NCBI GenBank assembly: GCA_002411015.1
Contig: DHPY01000026.1
Location: 55,350 to 67,386, forward strand
Direction of reading: 5' to 3'
Source of the DNA: Armatimonadetes bacterium UBA5352
GTDB lineage: Bacteria > Armatimonadota > Zipacnadia > Zipacnadales > UBA5352
DNA: 12,037 nt
Of this stretch, positions 8,001 to 12,037 are shown piece after piece. A model generated the notes under the pieces. That model made no database searches. It was not told the DNA's origin and worked only from the letters and a program-made list of their open reading frames with translations. A program made the translations under genes and the position numbers. Each line of letters starts with the position of its first letter. The stretch's first letter is position 1.

Positions 8001-8556
8001 CAGGGATCGGCGCCTCCAGATACGCATCCGCGGTGTACTTCAGGTTCGCCCAGGCCTCGGTAGCGACGGTGTCACGCCGCCCCTGGAACTCGGCCAGCGT
8101 GCCGGGAGTGACATAGATGCGCGGGTGCGCAGGCATGTTCCGGATGATCTCATCGGTCGGCGGCACCGGCATCCGCGGCGTCCCCGGCGCGATCACGAAG
8201 CTCTTCACCGCGCTCGGTTCGGAGGTCTCGCCCTCCGGCGTGACCACGAGGTAGCGCCAGTACCACGTGCCCTCATCGAGCGCTGCGGAGTGGTTGTAGA
8301 AGGGCATGTCGATGCCCTCGCGGCGGATGATCTCGGCCGCGAACTCCGGGCTCTGGCAGAACTCGACGGTGTAGGTGGCGGCGCGATCATCCACGCGCCA
8401 GATCATCGGCGGCGGGTTGACGCTCGCGACCGCGCCATCCTCGGGGGTCATCGGCGGATGCGCAGGCGGCTGAGGCGACTGGTCGGGCTCAAACGCGACC
8501 GCCCACGACAGCGGTGCGATCAGCAGCAGCAGGCAGGCGGTGGGCGACCACTGCAT
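5080..8556 (-). CDS. secreted heparinase II/III-family polysaccharide lyase with CBM-like C-terminus
   Basis: Predicted exported lyase that would cleave uronic-acid polysaccharides (glycosaminoglycan- or alginate-like) by beta-elimination. Order: signal peptide 1-21 (hydrophobic core ACLLLLIAPLSWAVA, cut after AVA); Fn3-like, DUF4962-type N-terminal part about 45-125; (alpha/alpha) toroid about 140-500; heparinase II/III beta-sandwich domain about 510-700; beta-rich linker; CBM4/9-like module about 1013-1158 (NLLRNGSFEEG). Family residues are in place: His332 (NSHG), Tyr384 (EGQVYGH) and His534, spaced like catalytic His202, Tyr257 and His406 of Pedobacter heparinase II; the zinc set would be His536, Asp554 and His576 (HAHADQN, AVDAG, FPHNTLL). 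At 1158 residues it is much longer than a plain heparinase II. The ATG at 8556 has GGAGG 7 bp upstream and leads directly into the signal peptide; upstream codons to 8811 run through repeat DNA. Substrate is unproven. Confidence 0.9.
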   Translation of the reverse strand: MQWSPTACLLLLIAPLSWAVAFEPDQSPQPPAHPPMTPEDGAVASVNPPPMIWRVDDRAATYTVEFCQSPEFAAEIIRREGIDMPFYNHSAALDEGTWYWRYLVVTPEGETSEPSAVKSFVIAPGTPRMPVPPTDEIIRNMPAHPRIYVTPGTLAEFQGRRDTVATEAWANLKYTADAYLEAPIPELDLQPMPAEPDPARKQVFYLRDGQPLVPKGFGSSALLSAASRANALSLAYQISGDERYAEAAKQWALFCAPFRMDYHLGDRGQHDTVVYNYEYGLKGIALAYDRLYDRLSPEEREAILGHVIYHCDNAYAWTHDALKLHLNYQNSHGQQCMHALLTTVLAVADETEQTREWADWLIRQYVNRIPWGEDDGGYTEGQVYGHKFSMILEGLAALKTATGIDVFMMPRLRNADDFWMYCMSLNYWWNHGGDCYSLLNPIPGSSADTYISRFLGSMTGDPYSTWWSDTVLGSPNHMPLGYLSSTGIEPKPPVDIAQARMFPDVGQLAAYDRFYDHRSNRIFFRSSPFGGASHAHADQNAFVLHAGGEIMAVDAGYYTYAGDTYHGNWSRMTFPHNTLLVNGEGQPKTIEAKGRFTTFLNSADYCLFTGSAAAAYPEMLDEFDRTVLFIRPDVFVMVDDLAAPDASEFSWLLNTFEPAEIDEASQTMVVRQSDQRLRVQHLAPEGLTYTQTNERPYPMLSKLWCRYTEAFPQTYHIRATTAAAEQERIIAVMDAYAEGDGPALEAAEITATGGQAVRLKRDGVAETVLIRDADAEVASLDGIDTDGRLASVARGADGQVARWLLQGGTRLSIDGQQVFASDMPCDAAAQYAAPGADALVQVKPSAPATVNLRLPVRPRVVMAAAPDAPETAQPAKVRRDDRRARLIVDTETVLWVNPALDLPTPLEPLTMTVRDGDGEHEVALPTAIADNGEIIAYGHFVDPREQGVYDFAAEGAELLVQDRWDQSVSVKGDDAVSAPWREAAEIYVRYAPGAEPVVTATLRDSYSGELVNLLRNGSFEEGSPDYPPRTWTISHPRQMGYTWPFWSQEDATDGVSCLKFVRPEVYMTLTSQPMRLRTGGTYTLRFMARGDATVAKATVSGQLGSAVEVPIEPSDDWRAYEATVEMQPGYTTVRFGMGSGGAPDQVLWVDDVQFGRVE

Positions 8557-8638
8557 CGTGCAACCTCCGAGTAGATCCAGCATCCCGCACGAGAACGCGC
8601 GCACGGCCCTTCGCCATCGGGCGGCGGGGACCTGCGCA

Positions 8639-8663
8639 CGCGTGAGTAATGCGGCCTCACGCG
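8639..8663. promoter_or_regulatory. 8-bp inverted repeat upstream of the lyase gene
   Basis: CGCGTGAG (8639-8646) and CTCACGCG (8656-8663) form a perfect inverted repeat with a 9-base spacer, about 83 bp upstream of the lyase start codon. It could be an operator or a leader hairpin. I see no convincing promoter hexamers in the rest of 8557-8740. Confidence 0.4.
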
Positions 8664-8747
8664 GCGAACTCATCGATGCTGACGGCGAAGAGCGCGGGGC
8701 CTGTGACGCGTACGTGCCGAGGGAGTAGTCAGCGTCGGCGGAATCGC

Positions 8748-8803
8748 AGGCTGGAAGCCCGCGCCACGGTGTGGAGTCCGTGGCACGGGCGTCCCGCCCG
8801 TGC
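8748..8803 (+). repeat. palindromic repeat locus 2 (modules X and Y)
   Basis: Module X (8748-8769, AGGCTGGAAGCCC then GCGCCACGG) is followed after 10 bp by a divergent module Y. Y is a perfect 9-bp stem, GCACGGGCG (8783-8791) / CGCCCGTGC (8795-8803), with a TCC loop. Between them CCACGG (8764-8769) and CCGTGG (8778-8783) can form a 6-bp linker hairpin. It lies between the porin stop and the lyase start. Read in the minus direction it gives the spurious peptide HGRDARAT. Confidence 0.85.
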
Positions 8804-8824
8804 GGCGTCATGCGTCACGTCCCG

Positions 8825-9883
8825 CTACCTGTAGCTCACCTGCCACTGCAGCCCGAGGGTGCTGTCGTCCACGCCGCGGTCGTCAATGTCCTCGATCTGC
8901 AGCGTGAACCGGTTGCTCTCAAGCGGCTCCCAGGCGACGCCGAGGGTGTGCCGGCTGTAGTCGGACGACGCGGAGCCGCTCTGCGCGGGGCTCACGGCGT
9001 CGTAGCTGAATGCATCGTAGCGATAGAACGGAGTGAGATCGCTGCCCGTCGGGGTCAGCTCGATCAGCCCGTACCAGCCATCGGCGTCCTGCATCCGATA
9101 GGCCTTGTGGTCGTACCAGTCGCCATCGAAGTACTCGGCCTGGAGGCGGAGGTCGCCGACCCCCTCGATCGCCTCGTTCCAGAGTAGGTACAGCCCCCAG
9201 ACATCCGGTGAGAAGCTCTCCCCGCCTCCGTCCTGTGCGGGCAGGGCCGCCGGGCGGAGGTCCACGTCCGAGGTCACGTAGCTCACTCCGATCTCGTTGC
9301 CCTCGCCAAAGAGGTATCGCGCGCGCGCAAGCAGCGACTCGGCATCATCGAAGCGCGCCGGGCTGTGCCAGGCGTCCATGCCGTCGGTGAGCTGCAGGTC
9401 CAGCCTGATGGGGCTGTCCGCCGGCTGATAGCCAACCTGCAGGCCCAGCGTGAAGACACCGGGGAAGAAGGCTGAGACGGCTCGGGAGCGCTCGAACGGG
9501 ATGCGTGCGGCGCTGGAGTAGGGGACATCTATCCCGAACTGCAGGAGCCCGTAGCCGAACTGCACGCGCCACTCGTCGGAAATCGGGTGGGCCACCCACG
9601 CATACACCAGATCAACCGAATCATCCTCGCCACCCGAGAGCAGCTTGCCGACATCAACCATCAGGCGTGCTGAGGTGCCGGCGTCATTGACCTTGCCGGT
9701 CCAGCCGAGGCGGACGCGGCGGGTATCGAAGTCACCGTCGTCCTCTTTGTCACTGTACGTGTAGCGGAGCTGCGAGAACCCCTCAAAGGCCAGGTTCTGC
9801 GCGAGAGCGGGCATCGCGCATGCGATCACGAAGCAGGCTATGAGAGTGCGGAGCAGTGTGTGCAGCACGGTGCGGAGCTTCAT
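8825..9883 (-). CDS. outer-membrane beta-barrel porin (phosphate-selective porin O/P-like)
   Basis: A 352-residue predicted outer-membrane channel. It starts with a signal peptide (MKLRTVLHTLLRTLIACFVI...), with a likely cleavage after PALA at residue 28. The mature part begins NLAFEGFSQLRYTYSD and continues with FDTRRVRLGWTGKV, the arrangement seen in porin O/P-type proteins. Alternating hydrophobic and polar strands continue to the end (FGYGLLQFGID, LGLQVGYQPADSPIRLDLQLTDG, DLRLQAEYFDGDWY, HTLGVAWEPLESNRFTLQIED), and the last strand is LGLQWQVSYR. The ATG at 9883 is used because GGAGG lies 9 bp upstream; the upstream in-frame TTG codon overlaps that ribosome site. It is upstream of the lyase gene on the same strand, 268 bp apart, so a role in admitting lyase products is plausible but not shown. 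Solute preference cannot be inferred. Confidence 0.85.
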   Translation of the reverse strand: MKLRTVLHTLLRTLIACFVIACAMPALAQNLAFEGFSQLRYTYSDKEDDGDFDTRRVRLGWTGKVNDAGTSARLMVDVGKLLSGGEDDSVDLVYAWVAHPISDEWRVQFGYGLLQFGIDVPYSSAARIPFERSRAVSAFFPGVFTLGLQVGYQPADSPIRLDLQLTDGMDAWHSPARFDDAESLLARARYLFGEGNEIGVSYVTSDVDLRPAALPAQDGGGESFSPDVWGLYLLWNEAIEGVGDLRLQAEYFDGDWYDHKAYRMQDADGWYGLIELTPTGSDLTPFYRYDAFSYDAVSPAQSGSASSDYSRHTLGVAWEPLESNRFTLQIEDIDDRGVDDSTLGLQWQVSYR

Positions 9884-9946
9884 GTGCGGATCCCTCCACA
9901 AGTCATTGAGCTGTTGAGTGTGGCCGAGAGGTCACGTCGAGCTGCC

Positions 9947-10036
9947 AGGCTCGGAGCCCGCGCCATGGAACCGATCCCGTGGGGCAGGCATCATGCCTGC
10001 CGCCGTGTCTTTCGTGGCGAGGGCTTCGAGCCCGTC
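9947..10036 (+). repeat. palindromic repeat locus 3 (modules X, Y and inverted X)
   Basis: Module X (9947-9968) matches locus 2 at 19 of 22 bases. After a 10-bp linker comes module Y (9979-10006), 27 of 28 identical to locus 1. CCATGG (9963-9968) and CCGTGG (9977-9982) can still pair, using one G-U wobble. A third module (10011-10036, core GGGCTTCGAGCCC) is an X/A-type unit in the opposite orientation; its reverse complement matches 1560-1586 with two substitutions and a one-base gap. The locus fills most of the spacer between the lipobox protein stop and the porin. Confidence 0.85.
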
Positions 10037-10048
10037 AACCGTGGACTT

Positions 10049-10849
10049 TCACCCGCCGCCGGTCTCGAAGAGGCGGAGCAGCACGGTCATCATCACCAGC
10101 GCAACCAGCCAGTCGCGGCCGAAGAGCATCGACGGGAGGCCGGCGGCGTGGCTGCCGATGGCCAGGAAGAGCAGCATGATGACGCCGAGCATCGCGCCGA
10201 TGGCGGCGTTCATGAGGCACGGGGTGCAGGAGATGGGGCTGCTGGGGTGCAGCAGCGCGTGGAGGCTCGCGGCCTCGTGGCTTGAGTCTGACGCCGCCGC
10301 GGCCTCGGCCAGCGCGAAGGCGCTCGCGTTCGTGATAGTGGGGGAGACCAGAAAGAGCATCAGGAAGAACGCCCATGTGCTCTCGGTGGCGTATGGCGTC
10401 GGCGCCGCGGGCTGCGCCGCGAGGAGCGCCTCCGCGCGATCCCAGGCCTCCGTCAGCCGCTGCTGCGTGATCGTCGGCGCGGGGCCGCTGTAGTCGAGGG
10501 GGGTGCCGAGTTGGTCGAGCTGCGCCAGCACGCGCGCCATCTCGGCGGAGACGTTGCTGCGAAGCTCCGCGGGCGGCGCCGCGACCATCGGCGGCCAGAC
10601 CTGCGCGAGCTGCCCGTTGAGCCGCGCGGTCCACGCGGGCACGTCCGCGTTGCCGGCCGAGGTAAGCCCGCGTATCTGCTGCAGCACCGAGGCGATCCCG
10701 TCACGCATCCCCTGCAGCTTGACCGGAAGCTCGCCTTGCGGCAGTGGATCGGCGTCGCCTCCACCGCCACAGCCGCTTAGCAGCAGGCTCCCTGCCGGCA
10801 GCGCCAGCGCGGCCGCGATCATCTTCTGCAGAAACTCCCGGCGCTTCAT
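10049..10849 (-). CDS. lipobox protein of unknown function with three C-terminal hydrophobic segments
   Basis: Not recognised as a named family. The 266-residue product begins MKRREFLQKMIAAALALPAG, a Tat-like twin-arginine leader, followed by the lipobox LLSGC with Cys27 as predicted lipidation site and a GGGGD tether. Residues about 40-150 are a soluble, largely helical, Ala/Gln/Leu-rich domain. The last third is hydrophobic: about 157-172 (TWAFFLMLFLVSPTI), 212-232 (LMNAAIGAMLGVIMLLFLAIG) and 246-261. A CTPC pair (208-211) precedes the second. A lipid anchor combined with membrane helices is unusual, so the leader could instead be a simple signal anchor. Start choice: 10849 gives the classic MKRREF leader with GGAG 9 bp upstream; 10858 has AAGGAG 9 bp upstream and is nearly as good; 10876 lacks a ribosome site. 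Confidence 0.75.
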   Translation of the reverse strand: MKRREFLQKMIAAALALPAGSLLLSGCGGGGDADPLPQGELPVKLQGMRDGIASVLQQIRGLTSAGNADVPAWTARLNGQLAQVWPPMVAAPPAELRSNVSAEMARVLAQLDQLGTPLDYSGPAPTITQQRLTEAWDRAEALLAAQPAAPTPYATESTWAFFLMLFLVSPTITNASAFALAEAAAASDSSHEAASLHALLHPSSPISCTPCLMNAAIGAMLGVIMLLFLAIGSHAAGLPSMLFGRDWLVALVMMTVLLRLFETGGG

Positions 10850-10912
10850 ACCGCCCATCTCCATCGGCTCCTTCATCCCGAGACGCTCACCGTTGCCTCA
10901 CAACCGCGCTGC

Positions 10913-10935
10913 TTCCGCGCGGAAACCCGGTTTCC
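10913..10935. promoter_or_regulatory. overlapping palindromes in the divergent control region
   Basis: TTCCGCGCGGAA (10913-10924) is a perfect 12-bp palindrome, and GGAAACCCGGTTTCC (10921-10935) is a perfect 7-bp-arm palindrome that shares its GGAA. The block lies 64 bp upstream of the lipobox gene start and 24 bp upstream of the -35 box of the divergent epimerase gene, a suitable place for a regulator of either gene. No known regulator site is recognised. Confidence 0.5.
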
Positions 10936-10959
10936 TCCTGTCTGCCGGGCGATCAGGCA

Positions 10960-10989
10960 TTGTCGCCCTGTGCGCGCAGGGTGTATACT
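10960..10989 (+). promoter_or_regulatory. sigma70-like promoter of the UDP-sugar epimerase gene
   Basis: TTGTCG (10960-10965) and TATACT (10984-10989) are separated by 18 bp, matching the -35 and -10 consensus at 4 of 6 and 5 of 6 positions. Transcription would start near 10996, about 55 bases before the ATG at 11051. The spacer is filled by a 16-bp imperfect palindrome (10966-10981). GGGCGA (10947-10952) and TCGCCC (10963-10968) form another inverted repeat across the -35 box. Confidence 0.6.
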
Positions 10990-10997
10990 GACCTCTG

Positions 10998-11018
10998 GCG
11001 GACCCGCGGAGGGTCCGC
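10998..11018 (+). promoter_or_regulatory. stem-loop at the predicted 5' end of the epimerase mRNA
   Basis: Perfect 8-bp stem GCGGACCC (10998-11005) / GGGTCCGC (11011-11018) with a 5-base loop, starting about two bases after the predicted transcription start. No T-run follows, so it is more likely a 5'-end stabiliser or regulatory leader structure than a terminator. A ribosome-site-like GGAG lies downstream at about 11035, 12 bp before the ATG. Confidence 0.5.
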
Positions 11019-11050
11019 GATTACTGGAACTGGCGGAGACTGATTGAGCC

Positions 11051-12016
11051 ATGGTTGACAGAAACGCACGCAGCATCCTTGTGACAGGCGCCGCAGGCTT
11101 CATCGGCTCGCACGTCAGCGAAAGCCTCGTCGCCCGCGGCGACCGGGTGATCGGGCTCGACAACTTCGATCCCTACTACGATCTGGCGATCAAGCGCCGC
11201 AACCTCACCGACCTGCAGGCAAGCGATCGCTTCCGGCTCATTGAGGGCGACATCCGCGATCTTGCGGCGGTGGAGGAGGCGTTCACCGCGGAGGGCCCGG
11301 TTGACGGGGTCATCCACCTCGCGGCCCGTGCGGGGGTGCGCCCTTCCATTGAGCAGCCCGTGGAGTATGCGACCACCAACGTTGAGGGCACGGTGAACCT
11401 GCTCGAGGCAGCGCGCCGGCACGAGGTCGGCCGCTTCGTCTTCGGCTCGTCCTCGTCGGTCTATGGCGCGAGCAACACCGTTCCGTTCTCGGAGGACCAG
11501 ACGACCGACCGCCCGATCTCGCCCTACGCGGCCACGAAGATAGCCGGCGAGGCGCTCTGCTACACCTGGCGCCATCTCTACGGCCTGCCGATGGTTGTGC
11601 TGCGCTTCTTCACCGTCTTCGGCCCGCGCCAGCGCCCGGACCTCGCCATCAACAAGTTCGTCCGGCTGCTTGAGGCGGGTGAGCCGATCCCGCAGTTCGG
11701 CGACGGCTCCTCCAGCCGCGACTACACCTTCGTGGCGGATATTGCGCGCGGGATCCTCGCGGCGCTTGACTCAGATCTCGCGTACGAGGTCATCAACCTC
11801 GGCGGCTCATCGCCGGTGCGGCTTGATGAGATGATCGCGGCGGTGGGAGCGGCGGTGGGGGTGGAGCCGCGTGTGATCATCCTCGAGGACCAGCCGGGCG
11901 ATGTGCCGCGCACCTCCGCGGACGTACGCAAGGCGAAGCGACTCCTCGACTGGGAGCCACAGTGGTCGCTGGCGGACGGGCTGCGGGAGTTCGTGGCGTG
12001 GTACAGGCGTGTGTAG
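11051..12016 (+). CDS. NAD-dependent UDP-sugar 4-epimerase, UDP-glucuronate 4-epimerase-like
   Basis: An extended short-chain dehydrogenase/reductase of 321 residues, full family length, cytoplasmic. The NAD loop TGAAGFIGS is at 12-20, the catalytic Ser lies in the SSSSVYG stretch (133-139), and the YxxxK pair is Tyr159/Lys163 (YAATK). LDNFDPYYDLAIKRRNL (36-52) and FFTVFGPRQRPDLAI (186-200) resemble UDP-glucuronate 4-epimerases (CapI/GAE type), which make UDP-galacturonate for capsule and LPS. UDP-glucose, UDP-GlcNAc or dTDP-glucose-using relatives share much of this, so the substrate is inferred. The C-terminus (RTSADVRKAKRLLDWEPQWSL) is the usual family ending. The start follows a recognisable promoter and stem-loop; the GGAG ribosome site is 12 bp from the ATG, rather far. 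The stop codon is the first unit of a TAGGA repeat. Confidence 0.92.
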   Translation: MVDRNARSILVTGAAGFIGSHVSESLVARGDRVIGLDNFDPYYDLAIKRRNLTDLQASDRFRLIEGDIRDLAAVEEAFTAEGPVDGVIHLAARAGVRPSIEQPVEYATTNVEGTVNLLEAARRHEVGRFVFGSSSSVYGASNTVPFSEDQTTDRPISPYAATKIAGEALCYTWRHLYGLPMVVLRFFTVFGPRQRPDLAINKFVRLLEAGEPIPQFGDGSSSRDYTFVADIARGILAALDSDLAYEVINLGGSSPVRLDEMIAAVGAAVGVEPRVIILEDQPGDVPRTSADVRKAKRLLDWEPQWSLADGLREFVAWYRRV

Positions 12017-12037
12017 GATAGGATAGGATAGGATAGG
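12014..12037 (+). repeat. TAGGA pentanucleotide tandem repeat
   Basis: 24 bases of uninterrupted TAGGA period-5 repeat (4.8 units), beginning with the TAG stop codon of the epimerase gene and running off the window end. Its full length is unknown. Confidence 0.95.

Noticed and set aside
8557..8811. N-terminal extension of the lyase to position 8811
   Set aside because: The extra 85 codons translate the palindromic repeat and lack a better ribosome site. The ATG at 8556 has GGAGG at ideal spacing and leads into a signal peptide.
1560..10036. CRISPR array or insertion sequence made of the palindromic repeats
   Set aside because: Units are not regularly spaced with unique spacers, they are spread over separate intergenic regions, and there are no cas or transposase genes in the window.
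12014..12037. phase-variation switch through the TAGGA repeat
   Set aside because: The first TAG of the array is the stop codon, so gain or loss of downstream units would not change the encoded epimerase. An effect on a gene beyond the window cannot be judged.

Overview
The window looks like a piece of a GC-rich, diderm, heterotrophic bacterial chromosome (or environmental contig). Support for a Gram-negative-type envelope: a predicted beta-barrel porin with a signal peptide, a lipobox protein, and a very large secreted heparinase II/III-like polysaccharide lyase. Start sites are preceded by GGAGG-like Shine-Dalgarno sequences. The mix of a Gfo/Idh/MocA oxidoreductase, a sugar isomerase/epimerase, a secreted lyase and dispersed short palindromic modules is reminiscent of Planctomycetota, Armatimonadota, Verrucomicrobiota or Hydrogenedentota genomes. 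That placement is inference; no rRNA or phylogenetic marker is present.

Layout. 1-684 (+): 3' part of a Met/Gly/Gln-repeat protein with a YtkA-like C-terminal domain, ending at a strong TTCG hairpin (711-732). 759-3602 (-): a sugar isomerase/epimerase-like protein and a Gfo/Idh/MocA oxidoreductase 45 bp apart, then, after a 198-bp repeat-filled spacer, larB of nickel-pincer cofactor synthesis. 3603-3869: divergent intergenic region. 3870-4874 (+): a GAF-like/GGDEF-like regulator whose GGDEF motif is destroyed. 4875-5079: convergent spacer packed with perfect hairpins. 5080-8556 (-): 1158-residue heparinase II/III-family protein with signal peptide and C-terminal CBM-like domain. 8825-9883 (-): porin. 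10049-10849 (-): lipobox protein with three C-terminal hydrophobic segments. 10850-11050: divergent control region with a recognisable promoter and several palindromes. 11051-12016 (+): UDP-sugar 4-epimerase (UDP-glucuronate epimerase-like). The window ends in a TAGGA tandem repeat.

How the genes may fit together. The lyase would cut uronic-acid polysaccharides outside the cytoplasm and the porin could admit products. The isomerase/epimerase and oxidoreductase could process unusual sugars inside, and LarB feeds a cofactor used by LarA-type 2-hydroxyacid racemases/epimerases. The UDP-sugar epimerase would make nucleotide sugars for the cell's own surface glycans. These links come from gene content only; the genes do not form one operon.

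The most distinctive non-coding feature is a family of composite palindromic elements (module X, short linker, module Y). One is present in each of the three longer tandem spacers on the minus strand, always in the same orientation, and with a conserved potential three-hairpin fold.
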